Made by a program: the position numbers and the translations under genes. DNA of 64,000 bases. Origin: Pyrocephalus nanus (taxonomy: Eukaryota; Chordata; Aves; Passeriformes; Tyrannidae). The notes below the pieces were generated by a model. The model had not been told where the DNA came from. It searched no databases and saw nothing but the letters and a program-made list of their open reading frames with translations. Shown here piece by piece: positions 38,284 to 51,000 of this stretch. The stretch's first letter is position 1, and each line of letters starts with the position of its first letter. The DNA lies in assembly GCA_038380795.1 (NCBI GenBank), contig CM076272.1, positions 186,001 to 250,000 on the forward strand, read 5' to 3'.

Positions 38284-39534
38284 GGTGTTAAACAAGAAAT
38301 AACAATGACTTTAAACAGCACATGTTTAAGACAGGCTGAGTGTCAGAACAGGTTGGGTTTATTCATAGTCTGGACAAATCCAGCCTCTGGTGTGTACTTG
38401 AAATGTGTGCTTTAACCTGTTAATGAGAGGTAAAGTACAGATGTTCGGGATTTTGTCTTTGTCTAACAGTTCCGATATGTGAGAGGCAAGGAGTTACTGG
38501 AAGTCTCTGTTCCCTTTGTACTGAGCAGTTATCTGCAGTGTTTTTAGGAGAGGCACCTGCAGTGAGATTACAGCCTTTTAAAGAGTAAGTAGATATAGGA
38601 AGCAAGCTTTAACTGCATGGAAGTGGAAAGAAGATAAGAATCATTACTAGACATCATTACTACATTAATTTTTTCCCTAGGGACTTGATTCATCAAGACA
38701 CTGAAGTTCTGTGTAAATTTAAGGATGTGGATTTCCCACAGCTTTCTTTAAACCACTTTGTTATTTCTTGAGGTAGAAACAGGTACTTTCTTCTCTTGTA
38801 GTTTATATGGTGAATTCTGATTTTCTCCTCCCCTTTTTTCTTCATTCCTGAAATGCTGAAATCAGGTGGCAACTACAAATACAGAATGTACAATATCAAC
38901 TAAACTGCAGGACATCACTGATAATATATGGACATACTATAGTTAAGCATCCCAAGACTCCCTCATAGGACAAAACCATCTGATATCTCTGAAAGATCTT
39001 ATATGAACTGTTCTCTTTTTCTGAGCCACCAACACCACAAAACCCACAGGAATTAGTCTCTGTGGTGGCTGCGGTTCTGCAGTTTCCTTCTTCCTCATCT
39101 TTAAGTGGTCAAAACGTTTCTTAAAAAGTTAAGTCAACACAAAGTAGAGAACAGACTTCCTGTTCTTGCAGTGTAACATGTCCTCAGTTAGAAAGATAGA
39201 TTCACACACACGACTGTCCTTCTGTGTCCTTTGAATCAATTTAGGGTTATGATTTGAACTATAGTTGTTAAATAATAGTTTTATTTTTAGGTTTCCTACC
39301 AAGAAAATAGAATAGTACTTTTTTTAGGCATCTCCCAGTGTTATTTAAAGGATGAGTAAAGCACTTGCTCTTCTTCAGCACTTGACTTTTGAGACAATTT
39401 TCTCTCTAAAAATGGGGAAGCCATCCTGTTTCCAGGACCTACAATGGTAGTATCAGGAATATATTTTAAAATTCTGATCCTTCAGATCAGCTAACAGATG
39501 GGATTTGGTATATATCTGTATCTGACTGAATGTA

Positions 39535-39615
39535 CTATATATATAGGGCATATATATGCATAAACACTAATATGTGTATCTCTTCACTATAAATTGATAT
39601 GTGTATATATATACA
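39535..39615. repeat. TA/TG-rich low-complexity patch
   Basis: Clustered ctatatatatag, catatatatgcat and gtgtatatatatac tracts, each short and imperfect. Simple sequence with several small palindromes. Confidence 0.8.
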
Positions 39616-40086
39616 GAGACATCTGCTGTTTCCCTAGAGCTTTTTAAAGGGAATACATGAATACACTGGAATCCCAACAGCCTTAACAAAATGCAACATA
39701 TTTTTTCAGACATTAATTTTGTAATACTTTCCTAAGAATTTTCTAAAAAAAAATGTTAAATAGGAATATAATTCTAGATTACTTTCATTTAAGATAATGA
39801 TTTTATGTTGACTACACTAACATTTGATTTGGCATTTTCAGAACTGTTGATGGAAGGTTTGCTTTTAGCAATTTGTTAATGAAGAGTTGAAAACGTTCTC
39901 CTGAAGGAAGAATTTCAAAAAATAGGAACATGGTTCTGCTATTGCTATGTATAAAAACAAGCAAAAATAATTATTAAAAATAATTTGCATCTACCAACAA
40001 ATGCATGCATTTTGCTAGTACTAGTAGAATAAGATGGCATTTCTAGCTCCTCTAATTTATAGCAAGAGTAGAGATGAATTTTAAAG

Positions 40087-40215
40087 AACTGTTGGAAGGA
40101 AAAGAGGGGAGGTGGGGAGGGAAGGAAGGAAAGGAAGGAACACATAATAAAAAATAAAAGCAAAAAAGGAAAAATATTGAGAGAAAGAGGGAAGGAAAAA
40201 GAGAAAGAAACATAC
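40087..40215. repeat. Purine-rich flank of the GAAA microsatellite
   Basis: Interrupted ggaagg, gaaagg and aaaaaag motifs with occasional pyrimidines. This is the degenerate shoulder of the pure array that follows. Confidence 0.75.
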
Positions 40216-40411
<196 letters not shown>

Positions 40412-40435
40412 TAAAAAAAGAAAGAAAGAAACAAT

Positions 40436-42464
40436 CAATCAATCTTGTTAGTCTCTGTGGGCCAAAGGAGTTAATATATGTCCAACTGCCAGATGTTTCA
40501 AACCCCTTACAGAAGTCCTTCCTTGTTCAATAGTTTCCCTCCTTGTCAAATTCAATGTGTGGACTGATGGCATTTTCTCATCCAGTGTAAGATGATACAA
40601 AAATGGCACATTCATCTTTGTTGGAAGTTTCTTTGCTTACTATTTTTCTTTCACCACTTTATTTGTTCCCCATCTTTCTCCCAGTACCCTAACTACTGCT
40701 TTCCTTGCCCATGGTCCTTCTCCCTTATTTTAGGGATCTGTTTCCAACCTCTGTGTGTTTGCATGCCTGCAGTCGCCTTTGGTTCCCCTATCACATGCCT
40801 CATCCTGGTTTATCATCTTTAGTCTTCACTCCCAGCCTGCCCTCCTCCCCAGCCTGCAGATGTTGCCCACCCTCCCCAGAATTATTTGAGGGGAGAAAGA
40901 TGAAAGGGAGAGATTATTTTAGCCTACACTTTATCAGGTCACCCTCCAAGAGTTTTTCATGCGTCCCCACACCTTGAAATCTTCCCCCTCCTTCCTGTTG
41001 TGTTCTCAGCCTTTTCCTTCCTGCCTCCTCTGGTGAATGCTCTTAGACTGTGGCAATGAAACATGTGGGAATAAAAAATGTCACATTCCACTTTCTGCAC
41101 GTGTAGATAGAGTAAAAAAAAAGTAATCTGAGGCTTAGCTACATCTAGCAATTAACCAATAGAACCCGTGCAATAGTGTTTTCAGGGAAGGGGCCAGTGG
41201 AGGAGCTTTGGCAGAAGGCCATGCTGCAACACGGGGGAGCTCCCATGGAGAACAGTCCCCTCCGGAGCTCAGCACAGCCTCTGCATCTCCATGGGAAAAG
41301 GGGTGAAGCCACAATACTCGAGTAGTCTGGGAGCAGTCAGGTGTCAGAAAGTCAGGGATGGTGCTGATGAAAGCTAGAGGTTACTGGGGCTTTGAGTCTG
41401 CCCCAGTGTGTGCTGGGGGACGGTCCTGCTGGGCTCTCTCTGCCCTGCAGTGCCTTATTCTCCCCATCATGGTGGAGGAGTTGAGTTGGCCCTTCCCCCC
41501 TGATTTCGGACTGTTGCCTTGGGAATTTGCTTCAGCTATTTCCTGGAATATGAATTTGTTTATTTTCAAAGGAGAACAAACATAAAACTCATACAGTAGC
41601 TTTGGGTAGGGTGTTTCTTGGTAGAGGGAGTGATTTGGATCATGAATTATTGCTTCTTTTTAAGACTTTAAGTGCTTCTGAAGATTGCATGGAGCACAAA
41701 AGCAGCTGGTAGCACATAAAAAGTACAAATGCATAAAAATAATGGCCCTGATACCATGGCTTTTACTGTCATCCAGATCTCGTGAAATGTTTGCAAAGTA
41801 CTCCTATTTTGGTCTGGGATTTTTTTCTCACCGACTTTCCTTTAACTGGCAGCTTATATACCTGATTAGTCATGCAACTTTTGCTCTAATCTAATATTAG
41901 ACAGTAAATTAATCAACATCACAAACTGTGGACCACAGTGACATGGCTAGTACAGATTGTGACATCTTTTCACTGAAGTTTGAAACACTTAAGTGAGTGA
42001 TTCTTATGGAAGTGGTTTGTTTAACTTATGACTTGGTCCTACAGAATTTCGGAGTATGTGCTCAGCTTTCTTGTAGCATGAGCCATCCCAAAAGCGAGAG
42101 TCAGCTCCAGCTGAATATTCAGACAGACTCATCGTGCATGGGTTAGGCGCCCACCTCCCAAAAGTAAAATAACATCTTTAAAAAGCCTTTCGTTTTAAAG
42201 GGAAAGAAATGTTTGCAGTATTTCTCTTAGTGCTAAAATAAATACTTACTTTATAAAAGACACTAAAAACACTGTGCCTAAAATACTGGGGGAAGTTTAT
42301 TTTTTAAAGCTACAGGCAGCAGTTCGTGATCCTATAGGAAATGCTAAGGCTATGCAGTCACCACCTGAAAGCAAATCAAATTTCCCAAGTTGTCTTCTTT
42401 TTCTGTCTTTATTGCTTTTATCTCAAGAACAAAATGTACAATTAAGGAACTTGAAAACTAATGT
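40436..42464. other. Upstream flank of the CpG island
   Basis: No exon or repeat family recognised. The C/T-rich stretch at 40650-41030 and the moderately GC-rich stretch at 41170-41560 differ in composition from the neighbours but carry no coherent frame. Proximal regulatory elements would be expected here given the promoter that follows, but none can be named with confidence. Confidence 0.5.
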
Positions 42465-42641
42465 CCCGCCCCTTCAAACAATAGGGAAACGCAAAAGCAG
42501 GTTTGAGCCCGCGCTGATCGACATCCCAGTTCTGCGGCCAGTTCCAGGGGGACGGGAATTCCTTCGCCTCGCCGAGAGCGCAGAGCCGGGCCGTGCTCGG
42601 CTCCCCCCCGTGCCGCAGCTCCGCGGGGCTGGGGCGGTGCC

Positions 42642-42665
42642 GGTGTCGGGGCCGGTGTCGGGGCC
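42642..42665. repeat. Two tandem copies of GGTGTCGGGGCC in the CpG island
   Basis: Perfect 12-base direct repeat, preceded by ggggctggggcggtgcc. The closely spaced G runs make a G-quadruplex possible on the plus strand upstream of the exon. Confidence 0.85.
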
Positions 42666-43128
42666 GGCCTTCTCCGCTGCCCGCGGTTCAAACGCCCCCC
42701 GCGCTCCCATAGGCTGCGCCGGGCTGGCCGCGCTCGGCTCCCGCCGCCTCGACCACGGCGCAGGGGAGCCCGGCGGCGGCCGAGCCCCGCGGGCAGCCCC
42801 GCACCGCGCCGCGCCCGGCGGAGCCTGCGGGGCCGCGATGGGACGCTCCGCCGGCGCCACTCCGCCGCCGTCTGGGGGTCCGGGTCCGCCGTTAGGACGA
42901 GGGGAGGCGGCGGCGAGGCGCGGGGTCCCCCCGCGGCGGGATGGGCCGTGCCGGCGGTCGGACATGTCGGTGGCTGCGCGGGGGGAGCGGCACGCGGCGG
43001 GCGGGCCGCGCGGCCGCTGAGGGGACGAGCCCGGGGACAGCGCGGCCGCTCCCACGCTCCGGCAGCGGGACCCGGCCCCGGCGCGCCAGGCGCCGCGGGA
43101 GAGACACCGCACTTTTATCAAACTTGAG

Positions 43129-43222
43129 CCTCCGCTCCCCTTCCACTTTCTTCCTCTCTCCCTCCTCCTCTGTCCCCGCCCCTTCCCCGCCGCCCTCCTC
43201 TTCCTCCTCCCCCCCGCGCCCT
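43129..43222. promoter_or_regulatory. Pyrimidine-rich promoter or 5' UTR block
   Basis: About 94 bases composed mainly of C and T (ctccc, cttcctctc, cctcctcctc, and a C7 run), interrupted by a few purines, starting about 210 bases before the ATG. CT-element blocks like this are common in TATA-less housekeeping-type promoters and can contain pyrimidine initiators. Whether it is transcribed here is unknown. Confidence 0.55.
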
Positions 43223-43341
43223 GGGATGTTTATTCGGGCGGCTGCGTGAGGCGCGGGTGGTGGTGCTGAGTTTCTCTCCCCCGCTGAGGAGTTGCAGGCG
43301 CGCACACGGTCGCCCGGCTCCGGGGGAGAGAAGGAAACAAA

Positions 43342-43374
43342 ATGTCTGCCAGGGCCGCGGCGGCTCCCTCGAAG
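43342..43374 (+). CDS. TJP1: Tight junction protein ZO-1, first coding exon (partial)
   Basis: The ATG at 43342 opens an 11-codon stretch, MSARAAAAPSK, followed at once by the splice donor GTAAGG (43375). The codon triplets end exactly at the junction, so the intron is phase 0. The A at -3 gives an adequate Kozak context (aaaATGt). Vertebrate ZO-1 starts MSARAAAAKSTAMEET from memory, with a very short first coding exon in a CpG island and a long first intron, and this matches in sequence and layout. ZO-1 is a cytoplasmic MAGUK scaffold (three PDZ domains, SH3, guanylate-kinase-like, ZU5) that links claudins and other junction proteins to actin at tight and adherens junctions. None of those domains lies in this window. 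The exon's 5' end is unknown, and exon 2 (which should encode TAMEETAIWEQHT-like sequence) was not found before 64000. The main uncertainty is that only 11 residues support the name. Confidence 0.75.
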
Positions 43375-45911
43375 GTAAGGCTCGGCCCCCGCGCTCCCCG
43401 CCCGCTCCGATCCTCGCGGTACCCCCGGCGCGGTTCACCCTTAGCCCCGCCGAGCCTGCGGTTCATCGCCGAGGGCGGGGGCAGCGGACCGAGGAGGTGG
43501 GCGAGGCGGGCCGGAGCCTCCCGGCCGCTTTCCCCGCTGAGCCTCCCTCCCGCAGCCCCCCGGCCCGGCCGCCCACCTGTTGGATGTGCGGGCGCGGGGC
43601 CCCGGCGGCGGGGCGGCTCCTGGAGCCCCCGCGCTCCCGCCGTGCCCTTTTGTTCCAGGCTGGAGCCGGGTAGCAATTAGGAAAGGTTCAGCCGGGAGAG
43701 TCCTGTACTGCAGGATTTTTCTGTGGCCGCTGAATCAGTCGGGGGTGATTGTTGCTGACATACGGTAAACAGCTTTGGAGCGGCAGTAATCCGTCTGAAA
43801 CTTGTGCCGGTCCTCCACCTGATCCGTAGGTGTTGGTGCAGGTGCACGGTGCGGGGTGTGTACTCTGACCTCCCCCGGCACAGCGCGACGGTGAGTAATG
43901 CCGAGCGTCCCCGAGGGGAAGAGGTGGAGTTGGGAACGCTCAACAGGTTGTTTCTGCTTCGTGTAAAATTAAAGGTTTACTTTGAAACTACTTTGAATTT
44001 GAATTTCGAACTAATTTTTAGCTTGTGGCGCCTGAGTAGTTGCTGTGGCTTTAGCGCGACGAGTTCCCGTCGTGTTGCCGGAGCTCGGATTAGTGGTGTT
44101 TGCTTTCGAGTGAAACTATGTGGTTTCGGTCTGATGTCACTAGCCGGTATGCACTTACTCAGAAGTGATTTTCTCCAAGCTGAAGCAAAATGCACACCTT
44201 GCTGCATTGCTACTGAAAAACTTAAGTACTTGAGGTACTAAGTAGCAAGCAAACTTACTAGAGTTGTAAGATATTGTTACCTGGAGGTTTTATCAATACC
44301 AAAGTCTTACTTTCGAGGTGTACTTCCAAGGCAACCTCAGCTCCTAGACAGGAATTAAAAAAACTTAAAAGTCAGTGTTGACTTACTGAGTTTCATGCCT
44401 CTTTTAAGTATGCTACCAGATATACCTTGTTGCATTTAAACATAAGTGTGCACACATTTCAACAATAAATATTTATAGTGGGAGGAGTAACTTATTTTGG
44501 GTAATATTTCACACTGATGGTATTGCCTAACTACGGAGACAAATAAAACATACTTTTTCATCCTGTTCAGCTGCATTTATCTTAACAACAAATAGGAGCT
44601 GAAGATAAATGTTGTCTTGAATAGCATTGTGTTGGCGTTCTGCTATGTGAGGGATTTTGTGAAATTGCATCACCTAAATTTTGCAGCTTTTCTTTTGTAT
44701 AAAATCATAGTGTAGAAGTTTGAACTGGAAATGAGAACTTTCTCTTAAAATACAGCTCTTTTGTGAGGCTCTGGACAAATACTGTCTTCTACACATGCAT
44801 GCACTGTCTTAAATATATTTTCTATTTTTAAATACCGAAGTAGTATCTATTTTGATTGTAGGCTGGTATACAGACTGATGTAAATTCGAAGTTGTTTCTT
44901 ACCACAGCAGTTACTTGAAACTCTTCCTGCTCATGGTTATATCACATTGGCCCTTTGCCTACGTGTATACAATATCAGCCAAACTAATTATACTGCAAGT
45001 TATGTTAATTTAAGAATGTTGCAAAATATAATCTCACTTAGGTTTAACTCTTCACTGCTATACTTTCAGATTTATGGAAGTCATGTATTTGAAACAGCGT
45101 TCTCACAAAAAAAAGTTAAGTTTGTAAGTCCTGTAACTTTGCCAATATAAATTCTTACAGTATAGCTGTAATACCTTTTTATCAAAATTATTTCTTGCCT
45201 TTTTCATCTCGATCACAGAAATGGCTTTAGAAGCTAGAATCTGATGCCTGCAGTTGATCCGAATTTTCTTGTCAAAACAGAAATGCTTTTAGTAGATGGA
45301 CGGTGTTATTTGTACTTTAGCCATTAGTTCCTGGTCCACTGCCCATTAAAAGTTGTAGATGGGAAGATTATAAATATCTTTTAAACACTACAGTATTGGA
45401 GGACTTCTATGTTCAAGTTTCAGATCTTATTTCCTTCAGTCACCCCTTTGGACACGATATCTGGTTTCTCATTTTTGGGGTTGTAATGCATTTAAAAAAA
45501 AATTGTTAAGCTGAGTAACTCTTATTTGTATATGAGAGAATCTTGGCTGCTGTGATTGATTGTCTTATGCCCTATTATCAACAGTCTTTAACAAACAGTC
45601 TTTCACTGCCCTTCAGTTTTGATTACTTAGCTTTTTCCGTGCTATGCTGTAAAAGAATGTATTTTTGTAAGGTGTTACGTGCTTGTTGTAGCTGTTGGTA
45701 GCATACAATAGAAAATGATGAGAAAAATAAAGTCTTGCTTGCAGTCTAATCTGGTCGTGGCTGTTACTGCAAAGCAGTAAGGGGCCTAATCTCCTCTGGT
45801 GTCTTTTTGAACAGTCTTATGGATGCTGTGGGAATGACTTTGTCAGTGTCTTAGTAATGGGATATGAAGCTTTTTGCTTTTAAGCTGGGTTTCGAATATA
45901 GTCCACATTTG

Positions 45912-45953
45912 AAAAAAAAACCAACAAAAAACCCAAACAAACCAAACCAAAAA
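45912..45953. repeat. A-rich (CAAA)-like low-complexity tract
   Basis: A9 followed by ccaac, A6, cccaaac and aaccaaacc-type words. Simple sequence. Confidence 0.85.
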
Positions 45954-48028
45954 GCTTTTAAATAGTAAATGTGGGGCCTGGAGTTACTGAATCCTTGAGC
46001 TATTTTGAATGCAAACCTGAGTTCTGGAGACTTTCTTCTAGTTTTAAATACCTTCATGAAGAATATTTCCCAGTCTTTCACCTCAGTCCTGTAATTAATG
46101 GAGTTTTGGTTATTATAACTTGTTTTCTAGCTCCAGGCATGTATCTGTTAACTAGGCCTTGAATCAGAAATTGAGAACATGATCATGTCTAATGGTTCAA
46201 GACATGCTGATTGCAAGGACTCTTTGGTTTCCTGTTTTAAGAGGGAATGATCTATGGTTTTCATAAATGTGGGTTAGTGCTATACCCAAAATCTTACTTA
46301 GAGACGGAATGTATTTTTTTCCTTGTAGAGGATATATATGCAGGCTCTTAAAGTGTTTTTTAATATAGTCTGTGAGATAGCTAAGTTTGGAACAGTATTT
46401 TGGTTTTCCCATGTAAGTCTGTACATTGTAAAGTCAGATCAGCTCTCCAGTTGTTGGTGAGATTCTTCAACTGTACCAACAAAGAAATAAATACATAGAA
46501 AACATAAATAGGAAAGTAACTTAGAACTTGGCTTAACCTAAGAATCTACCTCCTATTTGGAAAAAAGGTCCTTTAAAATTATTGCATTGAATTTTGATAG
46601 TGTTTCCATAAGTTGTATTTTCATCTTAGGAAATACTAGTTTTAATATTCTGTGGTTGGTTTGTTTGTTTGTTTTCCAAAGAAGAAATATCTATATAACT
46701 TGTGTTTTGAGTTTAGATTTTCTTAAATTCCTTGTTACGACTGTCAGCAACTTCAGCTACCAGGTGATACTTTAGGTGCATTTTTCAGTATGAATTTTGT
46801 TGCAATGTGAGAAGAGCCACGAGCTCCACACTCTGTAGGTCATTATGAAGCGTATTCTGGAGTTTGCTTCTGGTTCAATGTTCAGCATAAAGATTACTGT
46901 AATGTAAACAGAGCTTGAAATCTGACTGCCTGGCAACTGGTTCCACCTTTATAGAGTGGAAAATCAGTAAGACCTTATCAGTGACCAGCTAGATAATCTC
47001 TGTGTCAAGGAAAATGTTTAGAAACAGGTTACTGTACATCATAGGTATTTCATGTGCACATTGCACTACTACTTGCATTCTATGAGAAGAGATGCCATGC
47101 AGAAAAAGGCTCAAAATATGGTATCTTAAATTAGTGCTTGAAGTCAAGTGGTCACTGAGCTTGAATATATGTCTGTGTTGAACGCTGCAAGGCACCATTG
47201 TTATCAAAACCTGGGTGCTCATGGAAATACTTGTTACTAAATCCTCAGCATACGGTACAGAGCTGGGAACAGAGCTGTAATTTGTGAACTACACAAGCTC
47301 TGAATTGTGCTAAATATTTTGGTTTTATTATTTGAAATGCTATGCAAAAGTCTTGTCTCTCTCAGGTCACAGCACTCACCCAAAGGCTTTGTCTCAGAGT
47401 TGTTGAAGTTCTGACCGTTTAGTAGAGGCCCTGCCGATAAGTGCAGTGTGAAATAGGATCCTCTCTTCTGTTTTGTTCTCCTGTCTTCTACAGAGGAGAG
47501 GCCATATCTTGACTACACCGGAGTAGTGGGGAAAAATCTGATTACAGTCACAGTGTGGGGAGAGTAAAGCCATATGCCTGTCCATGTCAAAATAAATAGT
47601 CCCACTGTTTGGTTTAGAACACTGTGTAAAATTCTAAGTGTCTGTTTGAGTTAAAGGATAGTATTTGAAGCTGTAACGGTTACTGTTAAGTTTTTGTTAT
47701 GGGTTAAGAAACACCTTGGTCATTCATTTCCCCCAAATTTGTCCTTTTTATTTTGGTATAAATACAACAAAAATTAATATCAAACTGTGCTCAGTGTTTT
47801 CTCAAGCAAATATATTGCTAATGACTTCACTGAATGTACTGATTAAGCAAACAGCCGTAGGGAAGTCTTAAAATGAATTCCATGATTCTTTGCAGTGTAT
47901 TTATGCTGAGTCCAAAAAGTCCTGAAATGAAAACATTGTCTTGTCTTATAATTATGCTATTTTAGGGACTGATTATTCAAATATGTGCTCTACACTCATA
48001 AATAGCAGGGTTGCTCTTGTTTCAAGGG

Positions 48029-48066
48029 AGATCTGAGAAAATGACAGTGAAGATCTGAGAAAATGG
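48029..48066. repeat. 22-base-period duplication of agatctgagaaaatg
   Basis: agatctgagaaaatg occurs at 48029-48043 and again at 48051-48065, separated by acagtga. A small local duplication with no other sign of function. Confidence 0.85.
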
Positions 48067-51000
48067 AGGGTCACATTGAGCTGAATGTTGTATGGTCCAC
48101 TGTGGGTCCCTTGGATCCTGCAGACTAAAAGGCACTGCTGAGGCCATAAGTGTGGTAACTTGTCCAGGGGCAGTGGTGTCTACTTGGTTATCCATGAGAT
48201 TTTTTTTTTCCTGTGTTATATCCTTGGATAACTCCTTAAGCCCCAAGCCCTATGGACTCCTTGAGTTATGTAGATGGGCTATTGCAGGGTTGGAGAAAGG
48301 CTCCAGTATGTGCAGGACTGGGCACTTCGCTTATGATTACTATTCCTAACTCTGTAGGATCGTAGTAGCTCTTTAGGGTTCTTTCCTGCATATGCATATC
48401 AGGATTTATTTGGACACTTGGAAAAATAACTTTATTGTTGGTGCTAAAAATTTAAATATTGGCTGTATGTTAAAATAGTATTTATTTTGTCAAGAGCATT
48501 TGGTAATCTTTAATAGGATTTTTGTTTCCTAATCCATTATAAACAGATGTTCTTCTTGCCCTAGGGGAGGGCAACCTAAATTCAGTCAGATGATAGCTGT
48601 AGGGAGTGTTGCATTGGAGAAGTTCACATTTTTGGGAGAAGTAGGCAAAGATATTGTGACCCTTTTTGGCCTTCATAACTCATCACAGGGTGTTTGGTTA
48701 ATTTTCCATTGCAGAGGAAGCAATAGCAGAACTTGGCTCTGCTCGTCTTTTCGTCTTTTTGTCTCTCTAACCCCACATATTCAGAGTACTGATGCTGAAA
48801 ATAGAAATTGGGCAAAAGTAGGTAGTTTCTTTGATTTGTAGTTCTCAAGGCTTTTCCCAGTAAGTACTGCACTGAAGAGCAGTCTTGTGTCTTCCTCACC
48901 ACTGCCTTTTACATTTGAGTTCTTCTTAGGAACTGTATTTCCCCCGTTCCTCCTAAACAAGCAGTAATTTGTTTTCAACTCCTGATCCTCTGGGATTGTA
49001 TAAGCAGTTCCTTGCCTAGTTTGAATTGGGTCCAGTAACAGTGTCTTCCCCTCTGCCCCACTGGGTCAGCAATTGCTTTAACAGATGGCCCCCTTTTATG
49101 TATCCAGATTAAAATTTTTCTTGTAAATATTAAATGGACCTATTCCAGCTTTTTACGCTCCGGGCTGGTGACTGTTTCTTAGGATGTACCCAGATGGGAC
49201 ATAGAATGAGCAAGATACATAGAGACTTGTATACACATGAGAACATATGGTCAGGCTTTTGGATATCGCTCCTGAAGAAGAGTTGATGTGACTGGAATAA
49301 CAGCCATTGCCTTTTCCTGCAGACCTCGTTGGCTATTTTCCTTAGACCACAGCTGCTACAAGTGGCACTCCTGCTGCAGCATTAGTGACTTAATTAAATT
49401 AATCACAAAGTTCAATAACACAAAACTTACTAAGAAGTGTCTTGTGGCTGAAGAGATACTGCTCAATTTTACTAAGTAGAGTTAATTAAAAGGTGGTAAT
49501 AACCTTAAATTATAACTAGAAGCAGTAGCATAATGAAACAGGACAGATTGTGAAATTTGAACAATGATGTCAGTTCTTCTATTACTTAAATTACAGCAGT
49601 GGTGGCATGAGTTTGCAAAAGGACTGACCTGGCATGCATTGCTGTAAAACAGTGTATAAAAACATATATAAAAGTCTCAGAAGAATAAAAGAAAAAAACC
49701 AAAGGGAAGATTATGAACATAGCTTCTTTCATCTTTGTTGAAAATATACTAGGTGTAAATTATGTAATATGAAGATTCCTTGGTTCTAGTAGAAAGTAAC
49801 AATTAGAATGACTGTAACTGTGAAACTCCAGAAGTAACTTCGAGGTGCTACTTGACAATGTGTATCAAGTACTTAGTTGGTTTTAAGTCTTATGGGATCA
49901 GGATAGTACCTGGGGTTAACTATGCCAAGTACTGGTTATCTGAACAAATTGCAAGACTCATAATAAATATGTAATTCATGTTCATTTTAGATGACTGGCT
50001 TCCCCAGAAGGAAATCTGGGAGAAGGCCAGATCATGTTAACCCTCTCAGCATAGGATACTTGTTTAAAAACTTTTTACTCTCACTTGACCCAGCATTGTT
50101 CCTATATGTTATTTGGGAAAAATGCTCCTTTGCCTAAGAATGGCTCCACATGAATTAGGTTTCCAGCACAGTGTTTAGGTGAAAAAAGTACAGGATTTCC
50201 CTGTAAACCTGGACTCCCTGAAATAGTTTTTCCAGTGGGTGTTAAGATCTGGAAGCCAAACTTGAGGCATGGCTTTCTGACAAAAGAACTTGTGTTTCCT
50301 TCAGAAATTGAAATGGAGTTGTGGAAAGTGATTGGCCATTGCATACAGGATAAACCTCTCTGTTAATAACCCAGCTATGCAGGAGTGGAAATTCCTGGAG
50401 GGTAATCTCATCTGAGAGTACGAAATGGACTTGCATTTTGATTGGGTTTTGCACTCTATGGATAATGTAGACCGGATTAATGCTCCTAAAACATGGAGCC
50501 TTTAGCTAAGGAATACAAGAAAGGTATATAGGTTTATAAAAAACATATTCTTGGCTTGAACCAAGAACACGTTTCATCTGAATGCAATACACTGCAGTAG
50601 AAGCACTCTGAAGTATGTTGACTTATTTTATCCAATCCTCATCGAGTTTATTGTAGTTTTATTTGTTGTTGATAGTTGGATGGTAAATCCACCCTAGAGC
50701 TGCCCAGGAAACTGCTGAGTTTCAGATTAGGGCATCTATTGGTTAAATAGTTTGAATACCTTGTCAGTATGCAACTCTGAATATTTAGCCTATTATGTTT
50801 GTCTTAGAGCTGCTGACTGCTGTATTTTACATTACTTTAGGTGCAGTAGTACCAGTCAGATTGAAATACACCCATTTGTACTTGTTCTGATTTCATAGCT
50901 GCCTATCTTGCATGTTAAGAGGAGTTTTGGGGATGGAAGTTGAAACATTAAATGTTTGTTTGATTTCTGGTTTTGAAGAACTGTGCTAAGTCAGAGATGA

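Larger units (their letters stand above)
34178..40086. other. About 5.9 kb of AT-rich non-coding DNA with simple repeats
   Basis: Apart from the short repeats and the paired open frames at 37.6-38.3 kb listed separately, I see no exon, RNA gene or transposon. Includes AT-only patches (for example around 35985-36025) and a gcatgcatgc palindrome near 35250. Confidence 0.5.
42465..43690 (+). promoter_or_regulatory. CpG island promoter of the TJP1-like gene
   Basis: Base composition changes sharply from AT-rich to very GC-rich with dense CpG at about 42465, and back at about 43690, with a weaker shoulder to about 44110. Sp1-type GC boxes occur at 42465-42472 (cccgcccc), 43174-43182 (ccccgcccc) and, inside the intron, 43473-43481 (gggcggggg). 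No convincing TATA box is placed upstream of the first exon, although tttatt at about 43229 is the nearest AT-rich word. Such TATA-less islands usually have dispersed starts. From the position of the ATG (43342), initiation probably falls between about 43100 and 43300. The island is long enough to extend some 900 bases upstream of the ATG, so antisense transcription is possible. Confidence 0.9.

Noticed and set aside
42274..43121. Open frames of 248 (+) and 215 (-) codons over the CpG island
   Set aside because: GC-rich DNA has few stop codons. The peptides are Pro/Gly/Ala/Arg-rich with no domain, they overlap on opposite strands, and the real splice-linked start is at 43342.
43230..43680. 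Open frames of 106-148 codons around and past exon 1, including read-through of the ATG at 43342 to 43680
   Set aside because: The frame past 43374 continues through a strong GTAAGG donor into intron-like GC-rich sequence. The ZO-1-like similarity ends at the donor.
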